DNA from: Vitellaria paradoxa
Taxonomy: Eukaryota > Streptophyta > Magnoliopsida > Ericales > Sapotaceae
Length of the DNA stretch: 64,000 bases
Assembly (NCBI GenBank): GCA_019916065.1
Contig: CM034238.1
Span: 5,622,363-5,686,362, forward strand
Direction of reading: 5' to 3'
This document shows positions 1 through 13,475 of this stretch, piece after piece. How positions within the stretch are numbered: position 1 is the stretch's first letter; the number at the start of each line of letters is the position of its first letter. A program made the translations under genes and the position numbers. Under the pieces are notes generated by a model. It saw only the letters and a list, made by a program, of their open reading frames with translations, did no database searches and was not told where the DNA came from.

Positions 1-1410
1 AGATTTTCAGCAAAATATTACACGCCAAACGCAGCCTGAATTTAATTCAACGGTTTAAAAGGGTGATATTATGAAATTGATATTAACCTAATGTAAGCCC
101 CCAAAATTCAAGATCTTTTATGTACTAGATAAAGTCGAGCAAATTTCTTAACATTTTGTTTAAAATGGTAAATTAGATAAAATTTTATTTTATTTAATGA
201 GAATTTTTATTAATTTTTATATTTTAAATTAAAATAAAATTTTATAAATTGAATTTGATTTCATTTCGTAAATTAAATTTTAAAATTTATATGTCTTTTA
301 AAATTTAACCCAGTACAATAGAATCTGATAAAAATTTATTTTTTTAGGCCCTCTAAATAAGTAGATAAATTTATTCTCATATATCATATTTATCATATTT
401 TTTTATCTCCTATTAACATAGTTAAATTTAATATTTCTCTTAAATTAATTTAATTTAATTTAATTCTTAACTTCAAATATGGAATCCCATTTATCAAATT
501 AAATTAATTTTTTGTTTTCAAATTAAATCAATTCTTCAAAAAGAGGGGGGAGAATGTTTCCAACAAAGTGTGGTTATATTTTTATTTAATTGAGCTCAAA
601 GGAAAAAAAAAAAAAGAGAAAAATGTTAATTTTAAACTTTACTTATGTGTATTCTATATTTATTATTATTTTTTAATAAAAAAATAACTGCCCACTTAAA
701 CTGTCTTATTATCGAATAAAAAAAAAAACGACCAAAGACATGTTACATTAGATATGTTTAGAGTTGTATAAAGCGTATAAAATAAAATAGAATTGTAAAA
801 GTAAATGTCTCGTAATTTGTACAATAAATAAAATTTTAAATTTTATTATCTTATAATTCGTGTTTGTAAAAATTTGTAAGATTTTATTTTATTTTGAAAA
901 ATTTTAAACGGAGCCATTGTTTGGGGGAAAAAAATACTATTCATGCACATAACACCCTCCCAATGGACGTCCTCATGGAGCACGAAGCATTAAGGGTGGC
1001 TCAATCAATCACCCTCCCCTGCGACTGACAACCTTAAAAGCGAAAGCAAAGCCAAGCCAACCAACGCCATCATGTGAAGGATAGACCGCACGGATAATAC
1101 AGATAAAAGCTTGACCACACACACCAAGATTAATCCCTCGAGTCTTCTAGACACACAATAATTTTTTTTTTTTTACTTTTTTTTATTGAATTTATTGCCC
1201 GCGTGCTTCCTACCCCCTCATAAGAAAACAAAACATATATATATATATATATATATTTACACCTAAATATTAAAAACGTACTTGCAACCTTATTTTTTTT
1301 AATAAATTAAAAAAAAATACTATCTACATTATATTTGAAATAAATAAACGACTAATATCGCACATTGACGAGTACGAGTGATTAACTTAATGTATATGCA
1401 AATATCTTTT
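1..1410. other. AT-rich intergenic DNA
   Basis: I see no gene here. The first ~40 bases look like the tail of a short MITE ('cgccaaacgcagcc'). A second MITE copy lies at 754-915. The rest is AT-rich with a short TA run near 1239-1256. The stretch lies downstream of the minus-strand gene that ends at 1411. Confidence 0.6.
754..915 (+). mobile_element. MITE, family A copy
   Basis: A ~160-bp AT-rich element that starts 'gtttagagttgtataaa' and ends 'ttaaacggagcc'. It shares ordered blocks (tcgtaatt-gt, ataaaattttaaattttat, cgtgtttgtaaa) with copies at 8670-8835 (inverted), 7794-7910 (inverted) and 10464-10603. It has no coding capacity. The transposon superfamily is not determined. Confidence 0.6.
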
Positions 1411-4400
1411 TCACTGAAGTAAGAGCTTTCGGGAAGCGGTGCACCACCGATCATAGCAACCGTAGAGATTGGGCCAGTCGGCGGAGGGACAGTAGGTGAA
1501 GTGGTGAAGCCACAGGGACAATACCCTCTCCTGTTCCTCTTGTTGCTCCAGCATCTCTATGGTGTCCTCCAGGGTTCTTTCTAGCTGCGTCTTCTCATTG
1601 ACGGTCAGCACCGGTGCATCTGTGCCGTTGCCGGCTCGACACAGCAACGGCATCCATAGCATTAGCATCTTCATCTTAGTTTGCCTTTGTTGCCCTTTCT
1701 TGCTTTCTTCTTTCAAGTCTGATCCCAGGTCTTTCGCTTGCGTGAATAAGAATGCTACACAATGAGAGAGACAGAGAGAGAGCACCAAATTAAAAATAAT
1801 TAATTGATTATATATTAAAATCATTTTATCATGCAAATAATAAATCTTATATCATAATTAGGAGTGAAATTATATACTCAGCTTAGTTACACTAACTAAC
1901 TAAAACAATATCATTTTAATTTAAAATATTATTAACTAAAACAAATTGCTCAACTAAGTCAAAACAACATTGTTTCACAAAACAAGCTCGCATCAAGTCC
2001 CAATCCTTTTAATATCTTGCAAGCAGCTCAGTTGATGACCTTACCTAATCAAAACCTTACATAGCATAGAATGTGTTTTTTTGGTGTCGGTAATTTTTTT
2101 TTATTTTTGTTAATTCCAAATTCTCGTCGATTTATTATAATCTTTAATGAATCACGTAATCGATAGGTATATTGAAGAGATGTACGTTGTCCTCCACACA
2201 CACTTCCCTTAAGTCAACAATCGAACCCATATAATTTTTGTGAAAAACATACTCATAAATCACTCGAACTAATTCCATAGGACGGTGCCACTAACTTAAC
2301 CGCAACATTTGATACTATATAAATATTTATGTAAAGATTTATGTAAATATATGATTACTTATAACATACGACAAAACCCCTCAAAAAAATCAACAAATGG
2401 ATATGGGTTATGAGATCTTCTAGGATCCTGCGCTCCCAAGATATCTAAGGCCAGAGTCAACTACAGTAACAACTTAGAAATCAAGCTTTCGTAAACCTTC
2501 AAGAGTAGCCCTCTTGGTTATGACTTATATGATGATTTAATTTGAATAAAATAAATACTCGAGATACTAAAACTTTAGGAGGCATTTGGAAGTAACAAAA
2601 AATAAAATAAAATAAAATGAGATATTTTAAATAATTTGTGAATTCATAATTCATACAGTGGATAAAAAATAAATAATTTTTAAAATTTTTCAACGTTTTA
2701 TATTACACCAAACGGACTCTTATTATTAAAAAAAAATATCACACATTAAAAAAGAGAAAAATTATTTTTTATGCAGGTATTCAAATTAATTATAAGAGAA
2801 GCAATAATGGCATTCCAATTTGATAGGCCATGTCAAACGTTTCAAAGCAAAGAGTCAAAGGGATCACTGTGATTGGAAAATTGGGATCATGAGAAGCGTG
2901 GTTTAGAAATTTATGATAATACTAATACACAGAAGGAACCATACATTAGCTAAAAAGTATTGACTAATAAATGAGAATTTCGTGGAATTAGAAGGTGGGC
3001 AATTACTTATTAGAGACCAAAACTCGGGATAATGACAGAGATGGAATCTTTGATTAATCAACAACACGGCTGAAAAGCTAAATAATAATAATAATAAATT
3101 AATTAATTAAAAAATCTCCAAATTAATCAAACACTTCAGAAGGCCAATTGGCCAATCATTGTCCATTAAAAGTTCGAGGACACAACGATCCCCACCCGAT
3201 CCATCAAAAGTGATAAATATTAAAAGCTCCTTTTCTTTTTCCGATTCTGCAGCAGTGACAACCAATTCCAATTCAATTTGGATTTGAATCGCAATCTTTT
3301 TCCAAAAGATTTTTAATAAATAAAAATAAATTTGTCAGTGTACGCCTTTGCAGAGAGTTACCTATTTATAGAATTGTTAAATATCATGTCTACTTACGAG
3401 ATTTATAATTTTACAAAATTTTAATCAAAAATTAACCAAATATATATAAAGATTCTGATAATCAACAAACTTTCATTCCGATTCATGAATCTTATGACCA
3501 ACCAGAGAGAGCATAAAAGGCATTAATTAATGATTGATCATTTAGAAAGGCGTTAAATACATGGTACCCCCCACTATCAAATAAATTATTACAAGTAATT
3601 AAATGTCAAAATGCAACTTTAGAGCCCTTAAAATTAAATCTAACTTCAAGCACTTATCACCAAGGGTGGAAAAGAGCTGCATCAATTTATTTGACATCAA
3701 CTCTATCTATTTACGGTAAGTTTGAACTTTTATATAAACTCGAGTTCAATTTAATAAAAAAAAATTTAGACTTAAAATTGACTCGAAAATAGTTTAATTA
3801 AACAAAAATGATATCATTTTAGTCGAAAGTATAATAAATAAAATATTATAAAAATATTACTAAAAAATATAAATATATTATAATATATGTTATGTTATCA
3901 AACTTTCGAGTTGGACCTTTTTAAGTTTGAGTTAGAGCTCGATCTCGATTTTAAATGAGTGACGAATTAAACTTGATCAGAGCTTATTTTGATTACGAAT
4001 TAAATTTGAACGAAGCATTTTTCAAATTGAGCTCAAACAATTCGAAAAAAACTCAGCTTATTTCCTCATTGACCTCTTACCCACTTTTAAAAGCGTTGTT
4101 AGGTGTAGTAATGGTATTTTCAAAACAGGAACTTATGGGTAGATAAAAATAAAAAGAATACAATTACTGATTTATATTTTTATCATTACTTAAGTAAAAA
4201 TTAATTTTTTTATATATTCATTTACCATACTCTTTTTTTAATTCAACTAAAAAATAAAATAAATATAACATTTTTCTTTAATTTTGTATTCTTAATTAAC
4301 ATTTTTCTTCATTTTTTTTCTTTTTACAAAATCATATTTTAAACCTAAGAAATGCATCATTCTCACTAGACGACATCACAAGGTGCAGTAAAATTGTGCA

Positions 4401-5275
4401 TTCATCAAAAGAATATTCCACAATCACAAAAATGTCCGAGGGTGGGAAAGAAATTACTTACCCGAAACTTTAACGAGATGCCCTTGAAGCCGCGGCTCAG
4501 CCGAGAGAGCCAGCCAAGCCAAGTGCGTAGCCGAAGCCCACTTAGACACAGCCTCCTCCGCACAGCCGCAAGCCGCCATCTTCTGAGCCAGCCAAAGCAC
4601 CTCCGCCGCAAGCTTCTCGGCGGAGCACGCCCTCGGGTCCGCCCTCCCCTTCGCGAACCGGTTCCACGCCAAGTCTCCAAAATACCGGACCGATCTCCAA
4701 GCCCAGTTCACTTTACGATGATCACCGCCGTCCTGTGTTCCATCGGCCGGCTCAATGGGGTTCCGGTCCCGTTCCTTCGCCGCCGCCTCGAGCTGACTGA
4801 GCGTCCGCGAGAAAGCCGCCGAGAGGACCGTACAATTCACATCCCGGAGAGCCGCGGACCCCTCCTGATGGTTCTCGTCAATCAGTTTCTCGGCTAAAGA
4901 TCGAACGACCTCATATTTACGTGAGCTCACCGGTATGTTGTTGACAATTGACAACAACTGCGAAAGCGCTCGGGCGATACCCGAGTCCCCGGCCCCGAGT
5001 CCGCCCCCGCCGCCTCCGGCTTTGGGAACATAATTCTCCTTCTTCTGGACCTTCAAAGGGTGCCCATAACTTTCCGGCAAAAGGTCTATCGAAGGGAAAA
5101 CGTAGGGAATGAGGCGAAGGAGGAAGAGGAAGACCGAGATGATGAGGTAGCGGATGAGATCGATTAGTTTGTGCTTCTCGGCTAAGCTGAGAAGCGGCTT
5201 CTCTGCAAAGACGAACAGAGATGTTAAGATGTTCCTGAGAAGCAGAGGAGTAACGGTGGCGGGTGAGCCATCCAT
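1411..5275 (-). CDS. Conserved plant protein of unknown function, two exons, putative membrane segment
   Basis: Two minus-strand exons join cleanly. Exon 1 is 5275-4462 and ends at donor GTAAGT. Exon 2 is 1754-1411 and follows acceptor TGTGTAG. The lengths (814 + 344 = 1158 nt) give 385 residues plus stop, and the split Ala codon joins '...HLVKVS' to 'AFLFTQAKDLG'. Residues ~41-62 are hydrophobic (IRYLIISVFLFLLRLIPYVF), so a membrane anchor is likely. A Gly-rich linker follows at ~87-94. Then comes a helical region with 'WAWRSVRYFGDLAWNRFAKG' and 'LAWLALSAEPRLQG'. The C-terminal part is acidic and coiled-coil-like (EDTIEMLEQQEEQERVLSLW) and ends in a Trp/Cys-rich stretch (HHFTYCPSADWPNL...CYDRWC). 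The composition and intron position look like a plant-specific family I have seen but cannot name, and I assign no function. Exon 1 is far more GC-rich than the 2.7-kb intron and the flanks. Confidence 0.85.
2583..2720 (+). mobile_element. MITE, family E copy in the gene-1 intron
   Basis: A ~140-bp element running from 'gcatttggaagtaacaaaaaa' to 'caccaaacggactctt', with the shared core 'ttcataattcatacagtg-gataaaaaataaataatttttaaa'-like blocks. Related copies lie at 9541-9687 and 27259-27403. It sits in the 2.7-kb intron of the 1411-5275 gene on the opposite strand. Confidence 0.55.
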
Positions 5276-7484
5276 TATAGACTTTTTTCGTTTCCTCTTC
5301 CTTCCTTCCGCCGGCGATTATTATTATGCGCGCAGTGGCTTACCTCTGTGATTGATTGCTTTTGTGCGCTTGTGTGATTTTAAGATATATATAATTATTA
5401 GGGATACGACTGGAATTCTATTTTGATGGATTAATAGAAGGAGTGTGTGGAAAATTGTGTGGTCGATGTGGGGGAAAAAAAAAAGAAAAAGAAAAAGGAA
5501 ATAAATAAGAGAGGGGGTGTTTGGACCGTAGAATTGTTTGTTGCGTAGAAAATTATGGGCCAAACACACTGTTACCCCTTTAGTCAGTACAAGTAAGTTT
5601 CAGGGATTGGTGAGCTGTATTTTTGTATTTTTGATGAATATTTTATTTTAAATATATGAGCTCATTATTTAGTTACATAATTTTTATATTAAAAAAATAT
5701 TTGGATCAGTATTTTATGGGGGAGCATGAAAGATCATGGCTTGACCTCGAAGAACAAAATCCTCGAGTTTTTGTTTAGTTTTGAGAGGAGGAAAAGAAAG
5801 AATAATTAAAGATAAAATAAAGAGGGAAAGCGGAGGAAAATAAATTGAATCTCTTTTAAAATTTTATATTACCTTTTTCACAAACCCAGCAAGCAAACAC
5901 ACCCTTAATATTAAATTAGAAATTTTCTATAAATATAATAGGAAGTTTATTTACACTTTACTAAGTCCTCTTACCTTTCATTTTTATTTTTCATTAATTA
6001 CAATTATACACTTTGCTCACATCATTTTTGTCATATATTTTGTATAATTAGAGTATCATAAATATTATTGTGCAAAGATTTAATTGAATGCATAATTATA
6101 ATACTATAAATACTCTTATTTTATAATAAAAAAATTTAAATAAAATATTAAGAATTGTCGTAGATTTTTTAACAAGTGACAATTTCCATCTTAATTTTTT
6201 AGAAACACACATATATATTATAATTATGATATGTGAGTAACTTTCCTATGATAAAATTTCTAATTCTAATTCTTTTAAATATTTCTTATTGTAAAAAATT
6301 TAAATTAAGTTTTCATAATAATAATACTGGATTTTGTTTGATAATTCCTTCTGTGTTCTTCTTTTATTATTTTTTCTTAAAATTTATTTTTTTTTGATAT
6401 ATTGATTTACTTTTGGCATTTTTTATGAAAATTTCATATAGACATCTTGGATAATTATAATACCATAAATATTCTTATTTTTACAATAAAAATATTTTTA
6501 AATAAAATAGTAAGAAGATAACTTGTCAAAAATAAATGTCTTTGTATATTTATGACAAGCCGCAATTGCCATCTTAATTTTCGAAAATATCCATTTATGG
6601 CATGTAAATAACCTTCCAATGACAAATTTTCTAATTATAAAATTTTTAAATATTTTCTATTATAAAAAATCAAACTAAGTTTTCATGATAATAATGCTTA
6701 TGGCTTTGTTTGATAATTCCTTTTTTGTTTTTTTATTTTTTGTTTTATTTTTTGGCTTAAATGTTAATTTTTTTTATGCATTGATTTATTTATTTTTGTA
6801 ATTTTTATGAAAAATTCATAAAGACATTTGCTAAATGACTTGAGGGAGCTTCAATTGCAAAAATTTGTAAAGAAAAATAAATAAAATATTTATTTGATTG
6901 AGTTAGAAAATAAAATAAAAATAAAATTGATTTTTAATATGCTTCTTAAAATGTAAATATAAATAAAATTTATTTTAATTTTTAAAATATTTGTTCTCAT
7001 TCTCTTCTACTAAACTAAATCTATATGTTTTTTATTAAATTTTGTAAAAATTTATTTATGAAAATTAATTATGTCTATTCAAATTATATATAAGAATAGT
7101 TATTTACAAATGATAGTTTTGTAATTTTACTCAATAAAAAAAATGAAACAGATTCCAAGAATCAATTTGTAAAATACAAGTAAATTCATCCTAAATATAA
7201 AATGACTATTTTTATAATATATATGTGTATATATATTTATTAAGATTAAAATTACGTAACTTCCACTAAATATACATATACACCAGCAGTCCAAGACTCA
7301 ATACAAAAGGTGTTATAATAAGTATATAATAAACAAGGTATAAATAATTTTCCTTTACAGGTTTTTATTTTTCTTCCAAAGTTCTGTAATAAAATAAAAA
7401 TAACATAATATTAATAAAAAATATTTTGATAAAAAATTATTAAATTATTTTAAACCAATAACTGATAACTTTTAATCATGTTAT

Positions 7485-8087
7485 TCTAGGGTAAATTAAA
7501 CTTACTTATTTATAACAGTTTGAGTAATTACACTCACTACCTTTCAACATTTAAAAATTACACTTATCTTTCTTATTTTAAAATATTGTCAATATTGACT
7601 CCTTTATATTAAATTAACTATTAAAATTTAATAAAAATATCAAAATAATAAAAATTTTAAGTGTTTTTTATATTTAATTCCTTTATTTCTCACATATTCG
7701 TTAGTTTCCTTTACAAAACACCTTCCTCTCTCACAATTTTCTCTGTAAAAAAAAATTGATGAAAAAGTGAAATAGGGAGGGTTAAAGGGTTGATTAAAAA
7801 TCTACAAATCTAAACAAATTTTACAAAATTCAAATTTTTTACTCACTACGAATTACGAAACTACAACTTTTTATAAATTTATATTAATTTTTACAATACC
7901 AAACACCCTCAAAATAGAAAAATGTCTAAAATTTTAGTTCTTTTGACATTTTATGTTAAGTTTTAATGAAAGTAATTAATGTTAATAATATTTTAAAATA
8001 AGAGAAGTAGATGTAATTATTAAATATTGAAGGACAATAAGTGTAATTATTGAAATATTGAGTGGAGGTAATTGTGATTTTCCCTCT
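7485..8087. mobile_element. Inverted-repeat element (family H) with a nested MITE
   Basis: The left arm (from 'gggtaaattaaacttac', ~7485-7640) and the right arm (~7920-8087, ending 'gtgattttccc') are imperfect inverted copies over roughly 150 bp, including 'ttattttaaaatatt' in both. The central 7794-7910 resembles an inverted family A MITE ending 'accaaacaccctc'. A related element lies at 36668-37012. I could not find a convincing target duplication. Confidence 0.5.
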
Positions 8088-8669
8088 TTGTTAGCACTCT
8101 CCCCTTTGCTTGTGTTTGCAGAATAGTTATTTAATGGGAAGAGTGGAGGAAAGTCAGAAGTGAGGGGCTCCAACTTTAAACTTTATGTATTAGGTACGAC
8201 AAATTAATGCAATATTTCAAAATATTAATCTCTAAGTTGCGTGTATATACACTTCAACAATGTTTGTTAGAGGGATATAATTGAGGGAGTGGATAGATAG
8301 TCTATTATATTTAACTAAGTTAATTGTAATCCTATATTTGGTTTGCAGTATTAGAGCTCTAGAGTAGGCTTCATATCCTTCAAAATAGGAGATAAGTAAT
8401 ATCACGAGAGGTGTGATATTACTTATATCTCACCTTTGGATTTACTTCCCGACAAAATTAAAAGGTATAGAATTATTTTCTATCACATCTTAGGTTAAAT
8501 CACATCATTTATCTCACTTTATATCTCACCAACTAAACTCCAAAAAAATAATCTTACCTAAAAAATAATATTATTTATACTCCCATCATTTAATCCCCTT
8601 AATCAATCATAGCCTTGGTTGTTTACAGTAAGAATCGGGGCAAGTGGGAGTCCTGCAGCTATGAACTTC

Positions 8670-8835
8670 GGCTCCGGTTAGAGTTAAACAAAATAAAATA
8701 AAATTTTACAAATTTCTATAAATATGAATTACGAGACAATAAAATTTAAATTCTTCACTCACTGCACGAAGTACAAAATATTTACTTTTACAATTTTATT
8801 TTATTTTATATACTTTTATACAACTCCAAACGCAC
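8670..8835 (-). mobile_element. MITE, family A copy (inverted)
   Basis: It begins 'ggctccggttagag' and ends 'tatacaactccaaacgcacc', the reverse of the copies at 754-915 and 10464-10603. The core reads 'gaattacgagacaataaaat' on the plus strand. It is non-coding. Confidence 0.6.
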
Positions 8836-9540
8836 CATTTATATTAGAAACGACAAATTAATTAATGCAATATTCAAAAGCTAACCTCTCCCTTGCATGT
8901 GCGTACGCACAGTTGTTTACCAATCGTTGTTTGATTAATTAATTTAATTGAGTAAACGGAGGTTGGGATGTTCAGAAAATTTATTATTATTTTATGTCAA
9001 AGGCCAAAAAAAAAAAACTTAAATTGATAAAATATATTATCATTTTGTAAGGTAATCTTTATTACTATAATAAAGTGTCTCGAATCTTTTTTTTTTTTTT
9101 TGGGTTTTTGTTTTATGTGTTTTTTTTCCTTTTAAATTTTATGCCCTTTACTCTTATTATTATAATTTTTTTTTTATTTTGCTACTATTGGGGTAAAATC
9201 TAAAGAATTGCAATCCTGTTTTACTTTTTATTATTTTTTAATAAAACTGTAATGAATTGTTTTGCTATATTTAGAGGCATTTGGAGGTTTTTTTTTTTTT
9301 AATTTCTAGTGTTTAAATATTAAATGTTATTTTAACATTAAAATTTTGATGAATTATTTAGATTTGACACGTGTCTCACTTTTTTTTTTTTTATAAATCA
9401 AAGAATTGATATATGTCGGACTTTTTTTCGTAAATCTATAATAGATAATTTTGTTATTGTTGGGAGTATTTGAAAGCTTTTCTTTCTTTTTTAATGTTTG
9501 AACATTTATATGTTATCTTTTGCATTAAACTTCTCTGACT

Positions 9541-9687
9541 GTGTTTAAAGTGATAAAAAGTGAGATAAAGTGAAATAAGTTGTGGGTTCATAATTCGTGC
9601 AGTAAGATAAAAAATAAATAATTTTTAAATTTTTTCAGTCTTTTTTCTTATTTTTTAAAATTTTTTATCACGTCAAACGGAACTTTC
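9541..9687 (+). mobile_element. MITE, family E copy
   Basis: It begins 'tgtttaaagtgataaaaagtg' and ends 'tcacgtcaaacggaact'. The internal block 'ttcataattcgtgcagtaag' matches the copies at 2583-2720 and 27259-27403. It is non-coding. Confidence 0.55.
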
Positions 9688-10463
9688 AAAACATAAACTG
9701 TTATGTTTGGACGATACGTGTTCTATATATATATATATATTTTTAAGAATCGACATGTGTTACATTTTCTATTGGGGAAGTTTAAAGTAAATATTTCGTG
9801 TTGTGGAAGTATTTGAAAAGTTTTTTTTTTTTTTTAATGTTTGAACATTAAATATAATTTTAACATTATAAACCTGCTTGATTGTTGGTAGTTCAACACG
9901 TGCCCTGCTAATTTTACTTGTCAAGAATTTCCTTTACAGCTACTCTAAAATAAATTTCATATTTTTATGTTTGGAGCTTCAAAAAGTTTTAAGAAAATTT
10001 CAAAAATTCTGAATGTTCTCCAATTAAATTTTGTCACGTGTCATTTTTATACCATCTTTTACTTTTTTTTTTTTTGAATTTTTTCAGAATTCTAAATGCT
10101 GTATTAAAAAATTCTGCACAACTACTCTAAATAATTTTTATATATTTTATTTATATTAAATAATATAAACTTAATTTTTACTTATAATAAACTTAAATAT
10201 ACTTAAAAAAAAACCCAAAAATAATTTTGTAACGGGATTTGTGTTGTTTTTGACGGCAAGATGGAATCTTTGGCACCGCAGAGGAATATTTCGACCATCG
10301 ACAACAGCCATGTAATAGTATATACATATATATATTTTGTAAGTTGTACAAGGTCATGAAAAGTTGAATTATAACCTAACAACATTGTGGGTATTATACT
10401 ATTATCTCAAGTGAATTGTCCTTCACCAGCTAGACAGACTAATTTTTTTTTAGTGATTATGAA

Positions 10464-10603
10464 GTGTTTGGAGTTATATAAAATTGTAAAAATAAATATT
10501 TCGTAATTCGTAGAGTAAGTTAAAAATTTAAATTTTATTGTCTCGTAATTCGTGTTTGTAAAGATTTGTAAAAATTTTTTTTTTTTTTAACAGCTCCAAA
10601 CGG
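10464..10603 (+). mobile_element. MITE, family A copy
   Basis: It begins 'gtgtttggagttatataaaa' and ends 'cagctccaaacgga'. The shared core is 'gtctcgtaattcgtgtttg'. The ends 'GTTTGGAGTT' and 'AGCTCCAAAC' are inverted repeats of each other. Confidence 0.6.
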
Positions 10604-12362
10604 ATATATAGCTATGGTAATTGTCACACAAATTAACCAGATTCTAACACAGATTCTAACACGTGTATTGCATGGTTCGTATTGATTAACAAAAGATCAT
10701 AATTACCAAGTAAAGTAAAAATTTATCCAATCAAATATACCTTAAAATTCTTTTTCAGATTAATGGTACGATTAAATTTTTTTTTGAATTTTAATTGATT
10801 CACCTGCTTTAATTATTTTTAATATATATATTTATATAATAAAATACATCATTTAATTTGACATTTGTCCCAGTCATCACTAAAATTTCATCGCGTTATC
10901 ATTTATTACATATCTATATAATAAAATATATCATTTGAATTCAAATTTTGAAATTCAAATAAGTATATATATATATATATATTATATTTTGTAAAATTAT
11001 ACATACATGTATTGTATTTTACTAATATTATTTATTATTATTAAATCATGTATGGATACTTATTAGATAAAATTAACTAATTTTTTATTTTAAAAGATAT
11101 ATTTAAATTTTAAATTTTCAAAAATTTTATTAAAAAATAAATATTTAAATTAAAATTTCGATTTTAATGTACATGAAACTTAAATTTTAAATACATATAC
11201 TTTTACACTATGCGTCATAACAAGAAAGCTCAAAAATTTGAATTTGAGATATTTTTAACTGTTAAATTTGTTAAATGGTTAGGATTATTTTTTTTCTCAC
11301 TCTTCCCATATTTTTTAATACTTTTTATATAAAATATTTTAAATTAATATTTTAAAAAATGTAACATACATTTTTTCATGTATCATTTATATAATAAGAA
11401 AGTTTAAAATTTTAAATTTGAGATATTTTTAACTGTTAAATTTGCTAAATGGTCAGGATTATTTTTTTTTCTCTCACTCTTTCCATTTTTTTGAATATTT
11501 TTTATATAAAAGATTTTAAATTAATATTTTAAAAAAGTGATAATATTTGTAATAAATAATAAAATTTTATACCTTAATCTCTTTTGATTAATAATTTTTA
11601 TTTTTATAGGTTATTTTTATAAATATTTTTTTATATAAATTTGCTTTATAAATTTAAATTTAAATTATTTACACGCTAAATTATATTTCTGTACTTTCAT
11701 GCACAGACAATTACTAGCATATATATATTTTTCAAAACAGGTCAAATTTGAATATATAAATCGAATGTGAATTTTATATGAGCAGACATAAATACTTTTA
11801 AATTTGTAACGATTCTATTATTGTTAAATTTAAATCTAGTACGAATTTAATTTGAACTCGAGACATTGACAGATCTAAATACAGCCGAAAAACATGCATG
11901 CATTCCTCCAATCTAAGTACAAAGTAACGTCAACAGCTCAAAATGAGCCATGTGCAAATCCAGATCTCAAAGGGATAAGGTTAGGTATGGTAATGTTGGC
12001 AATCTAAGCTTACCTTAATAGAATGGAGGTTGAAAAAAAAAATTTAATTAAGTTAAAAATTGTAAAATAATATATATATATTCTTTATAGGTTGAGAAGT
12101 TAAAATATTTAAACTGAAATATTTATTTTTACTTTTTTGTTAATTTATTTTTTATTGTATTTTACTTTTTTATCATTTTGATTAATAGTTAATTTGTATA
12201 AATTTTATTTGTTATATCATTTTTAAAAAATAAAATAATAAAATATTATTAATTTCAATAGAGTGGGACCCTAACATGGGAAACAGGATGAAAATTATGT
12301 GGTGAGGTGATGTTGGGAAAAGGCTCTCACCTGTTGCCAACAAACCAAGCTACTCCAAACTT

Positions 12363-12625
12363 TTGGGGTTGGGGAGAAATCCGCAGTCACTACTCATGAG
12401 TGTGCATTGGGTAAAATCCGTCCCGTGGTCCTAACTGGCAAGGAACCACGATGAGATAAACCAGTTTAGACAAGCCCTAGTTGACCGGCTCAGCCGAGAA
12501 GACTGTTAGATGGTTCTCCACAATTACAGGAATGACTGCCCCCAAGAGGAGTCGAACCCAGGACCTATTGGTCCCAGGCCCTTCAGCCCGCCATCTGAAC
12601 CAACTCGACTATCCCTTTCGGGGCA
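12363..12625 (-). mobile_element. tRNA-derived SINE with 16-bp target duplication
   Basis: Read on the minus strand, the element starts 'ccccgaaagggatagtcgag'. It carries a pol III A box (TAGTCGAGTTGG) and, about 50 bases on, a B box (GGTTCGACTCC), the internal promoter of a tRNA-derived SINE. Its 3' end reads '...ttctccccaaccccaaaa'. It is bounded by near-identical 16-bp direct repeats, 'aagctactccaaactt' at 12347-12362 and 'aagctactcaaaactt' at 12626-12641, one mismatch apart. The tRNA-like head is ~75 bp, followed by an unrelated body. The second target copy is followed by another partial duplication of the same flank. Confidence 0.8.
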
Positions 12626-12978
12626 AAGCTACTCAAAACTTGCGCTACTCAAAACTTGCTCAAGTTCAATTCAGTTATATATTTGCTCAAACTCAATTCG
12701 AAACATAGAGAAATTAAGGTTAAATTACAATTTTAATCTCGTTACATTATTAAATTCAATAAGAGTTTAACTTAGTAAATTAATATTCAATAAATGTAAT
12801 ATAAAATATCAAATTATTTAAAATTAACTCATAATCAATTCAATCAAATGATCACTTAAATTCAACTTAAAATATTATCAAATCAAAGTTAAACTAATTT
12901 TTTTAAATTCATTAAACTTCATACTTCAGACACCCTTTGACTTTATTTTACTCGTTTTAACCCATTTATCCCTACATA

Positions 12979-13475
12979 GGGTGTGTTTGGCGTATCAAAT
13001 TTTAGTGAAAATATCTGAAAATCTCTATAAATTTTTACACATTTTCGCTTTCTCAAAATTCAAAAAAAGTTCAATAACTTTAAAAAAAAAAGTCGATAAC
13101 TAGAATTCGGCTAATTAAATAGTAAAAATTTTTTCACCATTCTCACCATAGACTCTCAAGTTACCGAATGACACCCACTTTAACTATTTTTTGTAAGGTC
13201 GTAGATACCGTTCCAATGAATTATAAAAACCGTTCCGATGGATTCACACGACCAACTTCTGTCCAAACGGTTTCTACGATCCGTTTGAACGAATTATAGT
13301 GCAAAAAAGCCATGACTGTCCAAAATTTTGAATTTGACCAAATGAAAATCTAATTCGTCATAACAGGAATCTTACTATTCATTTTCAAAAAATACGATTT
13401 GAAATGCGTGTACCAAATACAAAAAAATTTCTCCAAACCACATTTTATCTTATTTTTTATTACTTCTAACTCACC
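12979..13475 (+). mobile_element. Non-autonomous inverted-repeat transposon, family B copy 1
   Basis: A ~490-bp sequence from 'gtgtttggcgtatcaaattt' to a tail near 'ttatcttattttttattac'. It aligns along its whole length with 23335-23815: shared blocks include 'attctcacca-gactctcaa', 'gttccgatggattcacacg' and 'gtaccaaatacaaaaaa'. A related inverted member is at 26038-26535. The centre has self-complementary 'ccgttc...gaacg'-like motifs. It is non-coding. Confidence 0.6.

Noticed and set aside
4394..4897. 167-codon plus-strand frame opposite gene 1 exon 1
   Set aside because: It is Arg/Pro-rich shadow coding caused by GC-rich codons of the true minus-strand exon.
12540..12625. A tRNA gene on the minus strand
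   Set aside because: A and B boxes are present, but the acceptor stem and anticodon arm do not pair well and the element continues for ~190 bp to a duplicated target site, so it is a SINE head.
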